A stretch of DNA of 64,000 nucleotides from Calycina herbarum (GCA_001414485.1 LLEY01000101.1:62001-126000), one strand, 5' to 3'. Positions 37,739 to 50,105 are shown, counted from the stretch's first letter. Notes: generated by a model not told the origin, from the letters alone. Program-made: numbers and translations.

Positions 37739-39368
37739 TTTGGCTGTTTGTCGCGTCGTCCAAGTATTGACGGACAGTAGTGTAGACTGGAATTACTTTT
37801 GAAAGTCTTCCTGTATTGAATTCTATTTCTTGGGAATTGGAAGCAGTTCACGGAAGGCTTCGTTGGGGTATATTTTCTCGCTGGAGTTTGGCAAATGCGG
37901 GGTGATAAGAGAAAGCAGAGCTTCTATGCATCTTCGCAACCCTCTCATAAAGATCGCGGTGATCTAGTGGTTCCATTGATAGTTTGGTGTATCTTGAATT
38001 CTCGTTCGAGGGGAGCCACGTATGGAGCTCATGTTGGAGATAAGCCAATCACCGTGAGGGGTGGATGAAAGCGATATGCACGATTCTGCAATGAACCCAC
38101 GTTAGTCAGGATTCATTCCTATCCAGAGGAATGAGCTATTTCTTCACGATTTTTATCAAAACGAAAAAAGGTTGTGCTTAGGAATTCATGAGTAATGAGC
38201 CTTAATTGGGGGTATTTAGTTCTAAGGGGTTTGATCGTTTGAAAGTAGATAGTAAGAGATCCTTTTATCGCTTCTTGTAAGAAACCTGGGCTTTGCTCCG
38301 AGAACACCTGCTGTTTTCACAATATTACGTCACCACCCCTAAGGCTTTTCATGCAGTAACTTTTGTAGCATAGGTAGAGTATAGTTTAGGGTCTACCTCG
38401 GTTGTAATTATAATACTTAAGTCGTACTGGTGCTCGTCTCGTTCCTTCCACTTGGTTGGCGACTGTTCTCGGAGCAAAGCCTAGGTTCCTTACACTCGAG
38501 AAAATATATCGTCCTAACAGTTTAGGAGAACGAAATAAAATGAATGAACTTTATAGGAAAGGCTTTAGCTATTAGTTATTTATTAATTCTAATGATTCTG
38601 CACTACTCTGTTGGATTAAATTTCTTGTCCTAGGCCTTCTGGAATAATGTCTTTTGAACTCGCAATCCTCTTTAGAAATATATCCTTTCACTCCAAACTC
38701 CTCTTCATGAATAATCTCCCATCTAACTTTCAATTTATCACACTACTCTCCTCTTAAGTATATAAATGACGAGAAGTCGAAATTTGTAGAGTTAAGTAGA
38801 TTTTATTTCTAGCTAATGTTGGGGCTTGAAAAGCATTTGACAAGTAAAGGAATAAGGTTTCCGGAAGGCAAAATGTGGCAGCCATAGAAGACTGCAGCAC
38901 AAACTCTGACAATAATTCAAAGACAGAATGCTGAAGGACTAAGATCTGATACACTTCTAGAACAAACTTGTCGATATCCATTTCCGTTCAGTTCAGTCGA
39001 ATGACCACTTGAACTGGAAACAAGGACAGAAAATGTTGTAACCCCCCCCTTTTTGCAGACATGCTTAGGAGTTTTGATAACGATATAGAACTGGGATATG
39101 TGCACAAATCTTGCCTCAGATCATGCCTAAGGTGAAGACTTGATCAGTGCCAAAATAAAACAAGAGGGTAACAATAAAAATAATGTGTTCGGTTATGACA
39201 ATGTCACAGGCCAGTCAATTGAGAAAATGTGTTCTATTATTCTTAATTCCTGGATAAAATCATGTCGTTGAGGTCTGCCGCGCTCATTCTGCATGTGGTA
39301 CATCGCTTTTACCCTCAACTCCAAAACTCCAATCCCTTTTGATATTCCTCTAAAACAATTCTTCCCAA
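37739..39368. other. intergenic, AT-rich
   Basis: 1.63 kb with no supported gene. The 38.3-39.3 kb part is AT-rich and looks decayed. The right end should hold the 3' UTR of the zinc-finger gene. No repeat structure was seen. Confidence 0.5.
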
Positions 39369-40520
39369 TTACGCTTGACTCAATGACGCCAATACAGCAG
39401 CAGCTTCTGTTCTGTCCTCAATGGGTTGGCCTAACAAGGGACTAGGACTTTGCGGTATGACACTTCCCATACCAGCGACTGCAGCTGCAGCTCTTATCTC
39501 CTCTGCCGTTGGTATCATCTCTCCTGCCAATACTTCCGCTCTTCTTTCGTGGTAGCCGATTTCATTTTGAATGACCTGATTCAGCAACACCTCTTTCTCA
39601 GCCCATTCCTTTTGCCGAACCTGCTCCATTTCATCACATTGTCGCTTCAGGATTTCTGAATCTTCCTCCACCCATACTAGTTGTCGTCGTAGATATCGCC
39701 ATAATTCATCCGGTCCCTGTGCTTCTTCTTCGGGTGTGAAGCCAAGTTCTGGAGGATATGAAGATGTCCATTCTGAGGTGGTGTCGCCATTTGTAACGCC
39801 ATTGGGTTCTTCAGGATGAGGCTCCTCGTGTTGAGATTGTAGTGCTTTGAGATTGAGCTTCAATCGCCGCGAGGTTTTGGCCGGTTGCATAGATTTGGGG
39901 ATTGGGTCTGAAGGGCGGAGAGCTTCGGTTTCGTGGACGGTCCGCATGTGCTTTGCCAGAGCATCCGAACGAGTAAATGCACGATCGCATTCTAAGATAA
40001 GACTTAGCAGTGTTTATATGAGATAGACTTGGGAATTCTTGCCTGGCAATGCACAATAGAAGGGCTTCTCCCTGGTATGACTTCTCATGTGCGCCTTCAA
40101 AGCATAACCACTGGCATGGGGCATGCTCTTCCTCGAGCAATCACCCCACTCGCAGGTATACTTCTTCTGCCTGGTCTCGATATGTTCATTGTGTATGTGG
40201 TCCACCAATCTATCCATGTTCTCCAGGTCCCCCGCATCACATCCATCCCAGGCGCATACGGTCACTTGCTCCTGGCTGTCGTCATCCTCGGGTCGTCCTA
40301 GGTTGCTAGGGGAATTGGGAACCTCTCCTTCGGTATCGGAGGACTCATTGACGGCATCGAAATCGATTTGATGAGATGTGGGAGTTGCGCGCATGGAGGA
40401 TTCCTCCAATTTCTGTCTCTTCGCGGGAGGCATATGGGTAGCGACTGTACCATACTCTGCTTCAAAGGCGTCACTGGAGATGGTGGAGAGGGGGGAACCG
40501 ACGGGGGAATCATCTGCCAT
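39369..40520 (-). CDS. C2H2 zinc-finger protein, Iec1-like (INO80 complex)
   Basis: Two exons (40520-40043 and 39991-39369) total 1101 nt, 366 residues. Three C2H2 fingers lie at about residues 89-113 (VCAWDGCDAGDL...), 121-148 (YTCEWGDCSRK...HMRSH) and 154-180 (FYCALPECDRAFTRSDAL). After them come a basic stretch (KTSRRLKLNLKAL) and a C-terminal charged coiled coil (about residues 265-315) opening with ELWRYLRRQLVWVEEDS. This combination resembles pombe Iec1, a subunit of the INO80 chromatin remodeller, so a nuclear role is expected; the assignment is by recalled similarity. The N-terminus is acidic and Ser-rich. The single intron is GC-AG (donor GCAAGA), needed to give LPECDRAF. The gene is divergent from the coiled-coil protein at 41298. 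Confidence 0.85.
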
Positions 40521-41297
40521 GATGTATGGTGGTGGGGGGTGCTTATATACGCGTTCAAAGAGTGAAATTGGTGAATGATGAAGCTGCAACTTATCCACTA
40601 CAATCACTCACGTCAAGCTGGCATCTTCCTATAGTGAAGCTCGACACTCGCGATGCCAAGTAATATCAACGACCTTGGGCCAACCGATTTACCCATCGCT
40701 TTTGAGCCACAAAGCACGTGAAGCAAGTTGTGGCTTGAGATAAAGCGGTGAAGCGTAATCGCTGTTTTGGGAAAGCTTCTCCTTTCTGCTGCCAAGCTTT
40801 CTGCTGCCAAGCTTGACGTGGGGGAGTTGCTAGCGGAGATTCCAACCTGCGAATGAACTAGCACAAGCACAATATGCCTTTATGCAGACTGACAAGTAAA
40901 TATACGGTGAGTAAATCAAGAAACTAGTTTGGACGGGAATGTTGTAGGCCTAAGCGATCTCTTCCTTTTCGTCTGGTGACCGTTTGAATTCTCCGAATTT
41001 CTTCCGTTCCCCGCAGCGCAGCAGACAGTACTTGTAGACAGCAGAGCAGACCACTGGGAAAGCACTCCACCAGCATCAGGCAAACAATCCTTTGTGGCAC
41101 CCGACGGCGTCAGAGCCTCGTCACAAGAGCACCTACTCCGTACTATCACCCTATTTGCGCCTCAAAATTTCTCTTCTCTTCTCTTTGCCTAACTCGTCAT
41201 TCCCTTCTTCCAGCTTCCCATCCTTGCCAGACGTCATATTCCCGACCCCTCACTTGCCTCCAGCAACCATTCTTAAGACCGCCCGTCACTCATTCCA
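40521..41297. promoter_or_regulatory. divergent promoter region, Iec1-like / coiled-coil protein
   Basis: 777 bp separating two divergent genes. Near 40785-40816 the 15-mer TTTCTGCTGCCAAGC is directly repeated. No TATA box is clear. Confidence 0.5.
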
Positions 41298-42478
41298 ATG
41301 GCGCCCGACCTCAACTCCCTACCACCTTCACGATCCATACCAACACCACTACCTATGAATCGGTCACCAAGCATTGCCGAGGCTTCAGCCTTGCGGACCC
41401 AAACACCATCCCCTTCATCGCGAACCGCATCAACCTCTCTGCAAGCAGCTGCTACAGTAAATGCTGGCCTGCAGCATGAGACCCCCAGGCGTATGTTTAC
41501 AATTTATTTAGTGGAAGGATGTTATTGACGATTTCCAGGCGCCTCCAGCAGTTCTGTCAATCGAAATAGGCAACCATCTCACCCAGGCAGACGACGATCG
41601 ACCGTTCTAATGAACCTCCAACTTAACGACCCAAGCTTGCCTCCCCCAGGAGAGATGGTCAACGAAGGCCCTATTTCCACTCTTCGCACAGCCAGTCCGC
41701 AATCCCTGGCTGGATCACCTACCATACCTTATAGAGACCCTCATCACAACCGCGCTCCGAGCCTGGGGGAGATACACCAAGAAATCGAGCAGGAACAAGA
41801 AGCGCAAGTGGTATGGTTGGAAGCTATATTATAAAGGGAAGGAATGCTGATATATAGTTTAGAATCGTCTCCTCCAAATGATTCGGACCCAACAGCAACA
41901 ACTTCAGCAGCTTCAAGCAGCTAGTGGTCAACCGCAAACGAACCCTCTAGCCATCGATGACTCGACTCCGACATCCGAACGTTCAATGTCCTTCACGCAA
42001 GCCACTGCACCACTGCCACAATCCTCCACCTCAACCCCACGATCACCTTCTATAGCCTTACACCCCCGAAGTTCTTTCGACCTCGTACGAACAGATCTTG
42101 CGAATCGACGATCAAGAACACCGAGTCGGACGGCATCTCCAAGAATTAGAGCTACATCGATAAGTGGTGAGGGGGAGCCAATAAATCTTGGTGGGCGAGA
42201 TGAAAGTGCTTTTTATCAAGCCGAGACCCAAATGATGGTTCGGGAAAATCAAATGTTACGGCAAAGAATAAGAGAGTTGGGTTAGTTCTCCCTTTCAACT
42301 TACGCTGCGAGAGATACAATCGGAGGCAGAACTAATGAAGAAAATAGAGCGCCAAGTCAGCGAGTCCAATTCCAATTCTAGCCATACACACGAGCCTGCG
42401 ACTCCGTCGCATTTACTGCGTTCAACCTCCATTTCGGAAGGCGCCACTACAGCAACTGGAGAGAATAAGGTCGAGTGA
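41298..42478 (+). CDS. Ser/Pro-rich protein with C-terminal coiled coil
   Basis: Four exons (41298-41490, 41539-41810, 41863-42280, 42348-42478) total 1014 nt, 337 residues. The N-terminal half is rich in Ser, Pro, Thr and Arg (for example SRTASTSLQAAATV, RRRSTVLMNLQLNDPSLPPP) and probably disordered. A first coiled coil (about residues 135-175) contains SLGEIHQEIEQEQEAQVNRL and a Gln run (TQQQQLQQLQ). A second, leucine-zipper-like coil near residues 265-300 reads RENQMLRQRIRELERQV. I recall relatives in other ascomycetes but no assigned function. No DNA-binding basic region precedes the zipper in a bZIP-like register, so it is more likely a scaffold. Confidence 0.82.
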
Positions 42479-43813
42479 AGAAGTGTAAGATTATTGTCAT
42501 AGTAAAATCGACCAGGACGTTCATGGGGATCAGGCGTCTGGTGAAGACCGCGGTGGTCTATAATTTTCGCTCGGGGTGTTATCTAATGGAAAATTGTGCC
42601 GGGGGGCTCTCTTTTAGAGCCTTGGGTGTTTTGGGGAAGTTTCATTGCCTACGGAGTCATCTGGGAGTTTAGAGAAGTGCCTTCAAATTAAACGCTAAGA
42701 GCGTGTAGGGCGGTGATTTCTTTTAGCAAAAAATTGAAATTGAGACAAATAGACACGAAAATTTGAAGAACGCCTTGCCTTGATGGACTCTACGTGTTCG
42801 AAATTTTGAAACATAAACCCCAAAGTTGAGAACTTTCCGAATGAAGAGCAGTTTTCGACAACTTTGGCGTAATACTTGGAATCCTTGGTTCTATCATGCA
42901 GCTTTCATGCTGCTAATTCCTTTTAATCTACCCAAGAGCGAGGAAATAGGGCTGAGTGTCAACAAGTCCTTGACCCAGATTTCGTTTCAGAATAGTTGTC
43001 GCGCGGTACTTGTTGTTGGCACCATCAGTTATCTTGAGGTTGTAGCCTTTGAGCAGTGCTGCTATCAAATATGTTGGTGGTGGTGGTCACTTACAAGCCA
43101 TTATATCAAGGAGTCCCTATCTGGCAACGATCAGTGTGTATCTACTTGAGTAATTCAATTAAAATATGGGAGTTGGGATGATAATTTGAAGATTAGATTC
43201 GTTATTGAGAAGAATCAGCCTTATTTCCTTAGATTGGATGGCGCGATTGTTTTTTTTTTTACTTGGATGGGTGGGTGGATGCTGGCTATATAATAATATA
43301 AATGTTTAGGTGTTTGGTGAAGGTGTTACAGAGGGCTTAGCGAGTGAATAAGGGGTTATGCGATTTTAAGAGCGTGAGTTGGGTGGGATGTGGCTGGTAG
43401 CTCTTTGTTAACTCAAGGAACTTTTGAGCTGTGTGAGATAGTTCTGTGGTGCTCTTGAGGTTCGTGGGGTTACTCGAGAGGTTAGTTCTAGACAGAGAAA
43501 TCCTGAATTTATACAGGCAAAAAAAGAAGAGGATGGGAAGTTTAGTATATTATTGAGATTGGCCGTTAACCTCATCCGTGTCATTTTTTCTTATCCATGT
43601 CCCTCGTGTCTTAATAATACCCCCGTTGTGCCGTTTTCTCACACTTCCCTAGCCTACTTACTTCTTCATGATTCCCACACATGAGAAGCTTGACATATTT
43701 TTATGATATGGTTGACCAGCGCCGTATCCCTTACCCGGATTCCTTTTCCATATACATGCCTTACTTTCCTTAAAATCCCCATCATGTATCTCCCTCTGAC
43801 TTTCTCCAGCCTC
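42479..43813. other. convergent intergenic region
   Basis: 1.33 kb between the ends of two convergent genes. No supported gene. The 43.2-43.3 kb stretch has a T11 run. Confidence 0.5.
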
Positions 43814-45167
43814 TTACTCATCTGTCCAAGTTCCCCAACCACCATACGGAATCCTAATCTTACCAGACTCAACGGTTACGAAGGACTGTGGACTGCCACT
43901 TGTTGTGTGTTCGTCGTCCTCGTGCTCCTGCTCCTCTTGGCGTTGAGAAGGTAAATGGAAAGAAGTCTGTTGAGAGGTATTTAGAGAAGGTGCATGGATG
44001 ATGCTGCTTCCCTCCACATAATCATTGGTAGCCTCTCCACCTTCCGAGTTTTGGGAAGTGTTGGGGGATGGCGGATGGATGGTGCTACTTCCATCACCTA
44101 AATGTCCGGTGAGAAATCGGGAAGGTCGTCGGATGGTGGTTCGGTCTTCGGAAGTGTATTGGGAGGGCGGATGGATTGTGGAACTTCCTTCTTCGTAGTG
44201 GGATGTGCGTCGGGGTGATGAGTTGAGCGATAGCGATTGGAGAGAGAGCTGGACGGATGGTGGACGGAGGAGGTTGCTATCTCCTTGGGGGTTTAGAGAA
44301 GAGGGCGGTTGGATGGTGCTACTATGGAAATTATGTTGATCTGGTGCACGGATGATGCTGCTATCAAAGTCGTACTCTTCTGGTTGACGTACTTCTAAGC
44401 GAGCACTTGGGCGGCGGATTTCCTCTGGACGAATGTTTTGAGATCTGGTTGAGCGCTGTGGGGGATCAGGAGTTAGATATCTGCGTTGGAGAGAACAGAA
44501 TTCCTGGGAGGTGTTAGTTACTTGTAATTGACTTGGGGAGAGCAAGGGGGTGGAAGGAGACTAGGATTTGAAGTAAGAAGTAAGAAGTAAGAACTTACCC
44601 TAATCTTTCTCACATCAATACCCGTCTTAAGTGCAAACACATCCATATCCCGAGAAGTGTAAATGAATTCAGGAGCCTTCTTGCATTGTGCACTCAGGTC
44701 ATCCCAGTCTCCACGGCCCCATTTTGTTCTGAGCCATTCCAGGTGCCAGAATGCCTTTTGGGTTAAGCAAGTTAGTACTTTTGTCTCATGTTCGAAACCG
44801 TTGATGGAGAATGGAGTACTCGACTTGTAGCAAGTACTCTCGACTATCAACAGGAAATTTAGTTTAGAAAGCAACTTACCAAAACCCGGACCTCGCTTAA
44901 CTCGGTATCCTCACACAACATCTCAAGTACAAAGGGCGAGGGATGGGGTGTCTTGTGGCTCAAAAAGGCACCTATCATTCTTTGCTCCATTGCTTTACTA
45001 GTTGGTTCTTGGTTTAGTGACATTGTGGAAGATGGTGTATGTATAGGGGATGATGGGGTGTATATGGTGGGCGTATATGGTGTGGAGGGTGTGTTTGGAG
45101 ATTTCGGAGAGGATGATGAAGGTGTTCGGCTGTGCATAGCTTTTTCTGGTGTGGTTTGAGGTGGCAT
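43814..45167 (-). CDS. hypothetical protein with SSTIHPPS-type repeats
   Basis: Three exons (45167-44880, 44754-44599, 44503-43814) total 1134 nt, 377 residues. The N-terminus is Pro/Ser/Thr-rich (TPSTPYTPTIYTPSSPIHT). Residues about 65-160 look folded and helical (MIGAFLSHKTPHP, AFWHLEWLRTKWGRGDWDDL, EFIYTSRDMDVFALKTG). From about residue 175 to 330 there are about eight copies of a motif of the form S-S-[TI]-I-x-x-P-S: SSIIRAPD, SSTIQPPS, SNLLRPPS, SSTIHPPS (twice), TTIRRPS, SSIIHAPS and IRRPSA. These are spaced by about 15-30 residues of variable, acidic or Asn/Gln-rich sequence. The tail is Glu/Asp/His-rich and ends IRIPYGGWGTWTDE. I do not recognise the family. Confidence 0.78.
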
Positions 45168-46566
45168 GATTTAATAGTCTTGGATGGGTTGGTTAAGCGG
45201 TCTTTGGATGGTGAATTTGAGTGTGTAAATGTTCAAATGGATAGCGTGTAGATAGTGAATTGTTAAAATGCAGGATTGGATAATAGTATGTGGTATTGAG
45301 GTAGCTCAAATAGCGCTTGAGGTTTGTCTCTTGATTGTTTGGAAAGGGGTGATAACCTTTTGACAAAGATAACTTGTTTAAAGATTTGTAAAGCTGTTTT
45401 CAGGAGGGCTTTGCTAATAGCAATTGCACTTATGCAAGGTTTGACAAAGATGGATGGAGCTTGTAGAGGGCTGTCGGTTCAAAATACTGGGTTTGAACTG
45501 CCGGGAGAGGACATGGACTCTGCCCTCTTCTCACCCCAAGGGTTGATTGAATATGCTTGCTCCAGTGAACTGCACGCTTTCCAAAAAAAAAACAAAAAAC
45601 TATAGGGTGAATAAGACAGTGAAAAGGAAACAGCACTCGCAAATACTTGCTTGTTTAGTATCTTACAAACTATGACGTGTGGCCATTTCAGGAATTCTAG
45701 CCAGTACCTCTTGGCTCTCTTCTGAGAGAGCAAGAGTAATAAGAAAATTAGTTACGTATGTTCCGAAAAGGCATTGCAGAGAATTAACTTCAATGTTGAG
45801 AAGGAACAAGGTGAAATGGAACAAAGTTGGCGGGAATTTTTATCTCCATATTTTGAATTGTTTCTTCCCTTCAATATAAAGTATATAGTAAAGTGCCAAT
45901 TTTGGAGATCAAGTGCATAGCGAGCAAGGGAGAGAAATCAGAACACAGGTAATTAGCTCAGTCTCTAAGTAACAGCATCTAGTTTATGCATTAGGAGTCT
46001 CTTCATGTAAAGCGGAAATGACTATTGATATATTCTTTCATAAGCTAAATGTGAACTTGATGGGTATGCTGTGAAATCTCCAGGATGTACTCGATTCTTG
46101 CTGTTTAAATCGCAATTCAGGAACCTACTCCTTCTATTATTTTATATGTTGATACTCACCTGGTTCTCTAGAAAAACCATGTTAGACTTCCTTTGTAAAG
46201 TGGCGTCATCTTGATGACTTGATACTGATTGTTGAATCTCATGTATCAAACATCATAAATCAAAACAATGTCATCTCAAGATGAAATTTTTGCATCGTTT
46301 CTTTTATGATTATACCAGCTCTTTATCATTTGTACTCTATTGCGCTCTTGTGTAGTAGCCTCCTATCTAAGCGACTACTAAGTTCAACAACCCATATCTA
46401 AAAAGAACTGCAACATGCAAAATTCTCACACCCAGATCCTAAAGACTCACAGCTCCAATCCTAAATTTGGACGCCCACAAAAAAGGTGGGTCCGAAAATT
46501 GAAGGTGAGTGTTCAGACGTCTCAAGGTTCCAAATAACACCTTTCACTTCATCAAAAGAACAAAAA
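45168..46566. other. intergenic, AT-rich
   Basis: 1.4 kb between the start of the repeat-motif gene and the tRNA-like locus. The right part (45.9-46.5 kb) is AT-rich. No supported gene. Confidence 0.5.
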
Positions 46567-46678
46567 GGCTTTGTGATGTAGTGGTAGCATTCTCACTAGC
46601 CTCAACGGGTAAAGAGGAGGGTGAGGGGTTTGCGCAAGGCAATTAGTGAGGGGTGGGGTTCAATTCCCTACGAAGCCA
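46567..46678 (+). tRNA. tRNA-like locus with intron, Gly(GCC)-like, atypical anticodon loop
   Basis: A cloverleaf can be drawn. The acceptor GGCTTTG pairs with CGAAGCC, with discriminator A at 46678. The D stem ATGT/GCAT encloses AGTGGTA (A box TGATGTAGTGG). The anticodon stem CTCAC pairs with GTGAG. The T stem TGGGG/CCCTA encloses TTCAATT (B box GGTTCAATTCC). A T5 Pol III terminator follows within about 10 bp. An insert of about 42 nt sits in the anticodon loop at the usual intron place. The loop places GCC at 34-36, but position 33 is A instead of the near-universal U. It may be a decayed tRNA gene, or my loop register may be wrong. Confidence 0.55.
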
Positions 46679-48007
46679 GATTTCTTTTTGGTTTTTGACG
46701 GTGGTTTAAGTGAGAGAAGGGGAAGTGAGAAGTTTATGATATCTTTTTGGTTCTCATTGTTAAGCGAGTTGGAGGTGAGGTACCCAGGGTGTCTTCTTGT
46801 AGATGTATTGTTAGGTGGGATAGAATATATACTGCTAGCACAAGAGAAGGCGGGGTTAGCGAGAGCTATGTTTCAATTTCCTACAGACTCAATTCATTTT
46901 GGATGATTATTTCAAGGGAGGTGAGGGTTTTCTTTTGAGAGCTTTATTTTGTTAAGCGAGTTGGTGATTTTTTAGTTGAAATGTCTTGTTACTTACAGGC
47001 AGAGCAGTGAGAGTGTCGAAGAGGGGTAAGTGTGCACCTGGGCGACTATATCTTGCACCACTTACCTGCCATTGCTACGCAAAGCTGAAGAACTTCCACT
47101 GGAAATGGTCATTTACTCACTTCAACCACAGCTTGGTTTCTCTTTAGTGGTCCTTGAAATGGCAGTAAGCAAAGTGCGCATGCTTTGCCTTTAATTTTTC
47201 GCTTTTGATGTCCAAACATATAATCTAGCAACATTGGAAATTACACAACTTAGACTATCATAATTATACCAAGCCCTGTTAGGGCTGAAAACCTTCACCG
47301 TTATAAGCACCCTGAATCTTTCCATCAAAATATTTCAGCGCCGCCACATACAATGAAAGCAGAACTCGTCTTCAACCTTGCTGCAGGGATTCTTAGATTG
47401 GCTAAGAATCGTCTGTTGGGATTGGGAACTTCGAGCTTCCAGCTAAGGCGGTAAATATCAGCCTCACTATTGATTTTGGGTAATCGGGTGAGCGACTACG
47501 ACTTGGTTGTGTAACCCATAGCTGCACGAAGAACCAATCGCTGAATATGCACTTGACAAAACGAGAGCGCCATTCAAAGTTGATTGTTGAGGCGACTACG
47601 ATAACAAAACGGCCTGGTTGGCAGCAGGTATGGATTTTGGTATCCACAGTTGTTCAGCACTTGAATTCAGGATTAAAATCCGAAAGCGCTCTTAGGCAAG
47701 CAAGTAAATCACAGACTCTCAATACGAAGGCAAGTGTGTAGGTAGCTTGTGCTTTCTGGAGAAATTCTTGTTACCCCGCACCAGTTTCGAAGTGGCTTAT
47801 TGCTTACGCGGGAAGGAAAAGCAAATCAATTAATCAACCCGTTAAGTAATAGGTAGGACAAGATACGGGAGCCCTTGCTACATAGACTAGAAAATATCCA
47901 GATTTATGGCATTGCCTCGTTTTCGTTATTTAAATTTCTGTTCGCCTGCTCTCGTTGGGTGAGAAAACGCTTCGTATACTTCGTTTCCTGATACATTGAC
48001 AACTACC
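46679..48007. other. intergenic
   Basis: 1.33 kb with no supported gene between the tRNA-like locus and the TAG-interrupted gene. No clear repeat. Confidence 0.5.
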
Positions 48008-48676
48008 ATGACAGACCCATTCCAGGGCATTAACACGACTGCTGAAGGGCCTGAGGATGGGCTTCGGAAACTGAAGGAGTTGATCTCAGCTCATATCTAC
48101 CGTCTCAACGTCCCCGCAAAATACAAACACACTGTCGTAAACCAGACTTCACAATGGTTGACTACTTGGGAATGGTATCAAGATAAAGAGGATCAAGTGG
48201 TGGAAGTGTGGGGAGAATTCTGGTTGTATAGAAATGATGGACAATTGCAATGGCACATTAAAGTGGTCTAGGGTAAGTTTCTAATAGCATGGAGATGATC
48301 ACTACTAACAACGATAGACTCTGATGGCCCCGATTCGAAGAATAAGCATGCACACTATGGCTACGAGATATATCTGAACGGATAGTGTGCGGCAGGACCA
48401 GGACATGTCAACTTCACCAAGATTCAGCCAGATTACATCCGCGACGCGAATAAAATGCATGAGGTACAAAAGGGTATCGATGCACAGCAGATCTGGGACC
48501 AGGAGCACAACCCACAATTCCGCCTTGACTGTGCGTGCCGACTATGGAGTTGTGGTGAAGACATGGAGCTTTATGCAGGGAACGACCAGGAATATAACAG
48601 AATTCTTTGGAAAGCCCCGGAAGGATGGGAGCGGTTTGAGCGCCCGTCATTTGGGCGGGTGGCAGATACTTATTAG
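48008..48676 (+). pseudogene. ORF interrupted by two TAG codons, unknown family
   Basis: Two exons (48008-48272 and 48318-48676, with a good 45-nt GTAAGT...CTAAC...TAG intron) give 624 nt that keep one reading frame from MTDPFQGINTTAEG to a TAG stop after SFGRVADTY. Inside it are only two further stops, both TAG: 48269-48271, after WHIKVV and just before the donor, and 48383-48385, between YEIYLNG and CAAGPGHVNF. The flanking sequence is protein-like (WLTTWEWYQDKEDQVVEVWGEFWLYRN; RLDCACRLWSCGEDMELYAGN). Both stops fit CAG or TGG changed to TAG, as expected of CpA-to-TpA repeat-induced point mutation. It would be about 205 residues. I do not recognise the family. A sequencing error or stop readthrough is less likely. 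Confidence 0.6.
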
Positions 48677-50105
48677 CGAGTGCGAGACTGCATCATTTTC
48701 TTTCCATTGCTTTCACCAGAGATGGAGCCTTGTTACGAGTACAGAACGGATTTGGGCGGTCCACATAACTGAGATTTGATCTTTAAAATTTTAATATTTT
48801 GTCACGATTTCAAAGGGGCAATGGTAGAGCTGGTCGCTTTTCTCGGCTTGCCGACTCGCCCGAGGATGTCTTGTCCCCAAAAGAGCAACTCTCTCATGGC
48901 CCGATTTCCTTATCGTCGCATTTATCCTCATCGTTTAAATCAGAAGTAGAGAAGTGATGTTATCCGCCTGAAATATTGCTGTAACTCTTGACAAGGTCTT
49001 TTTGGTCTTTGGAAACTTATGATATTGTAGGTGAGTCTTCGCTAGTTACCTTCGTATCAATACCAAGTTCAATGCACGTTCTGGTCCCAAGATAGTAACT
49101 AAGTACACGAGGCTGGGACAATCAGTACTAGTTATCCCTGAATTGTTTTTCTTTTTCGTGTATAGCCATCTTAGTTAATTCCCGGTTATCTTGTAAGGCA
49201 TGATTGCTTGCACATAATGCGCAACGGTACTCCTTACTGTGTCCCGAAAATTTCATATCATTTATAGGCACGTGTTTTCTAGTTCTTTTAGGTAATTTCA
49301 TGAAGTAAGAGAATCAGTTGTAGTATCTATTTATTCCAGTTGCTATAGAGATATATGCTTTTCTGGGAGACGTCTCGTTACAAAGAGCTACGAAGCCATC
49401 TTGTCTTTCTTTTTCGAGAGAGAAGATGCGCGTTAAGGTGATGGAAAGTGAGCTTATATAAGTTAGATGCAAAAAGAGGTTTTGGTTTGCTTTTTGGGGA
49501 ATTTAATGGATTTTAGATCCCAGTATTGTCATATAATACTCTTCGCGAAAGTGTAAAGAATTTTCAAGTTTGCAACATAACCATAGCAAGTACGACACTA
49601 CTAAAATATAACAATGAATTTTGTTATAGAAATAAATCTTCTGACTCTCGATCTACTATAAGAGCGGCAGTTATTATTGTTGTATGGTTAATTAATTAGC
49701 CGAGTTTTACGAGAAGGTCATAGTAATTAGAATAATATACAACACTTATAAGAAGGTTTGAAATATTTTTAATTCGTTCTTCCAACCTTTTCTACATTAC
49801 TTTACTTGATTAATTTGAACGTTCTAGAACATCTCGAATAATATTATTTCAAAAGATACTATTCATTGACACCCTTTAGTGAAAGCAATCCAGGAGGTAT
49901 AGATGGCAAGAATCTTACTATCTATGTATATCGCGCAGTCCTTCTAACTTAGCTCAATTAGGCCCTGGTGGTGGTGGTACCTGAGCGTACCCGGCTAGCA
50001 AAAAGTAGTCGACGTCATCACATTCCAGCTTCCCCTCTCAACAGAATCACAACACAACTCTACTACAAAACTCCTCCCATCCTCCAGGAATAACAAACAT
50101 AAACA
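48677..50105. other. intergenic, AT-rich
   Basis: 1.43 kb with no supported gene. The stretch from 49.3 to 49.9 kb is strongly AT-rich and TA-rich, possibly RIP-affected repeat remains. Confidence 0.5.

Noticed and set aside
37200..37763. 187-residue minus-strand frame overlapping the MOSC-like gene
   Set aside because: Another frame of the same DNA, Pro/His-rich and without family features; the MOSC frame carries the recognisable blocks.
42281..42347. Heptad-like reading EIQSEAELMKKIERQV at the 3' end of an intron, in frame with the next exon
   Set aside because: To include it the intron would be only 31 nt, below the fungal minimum; the 67-nt intron has a proper branch site.
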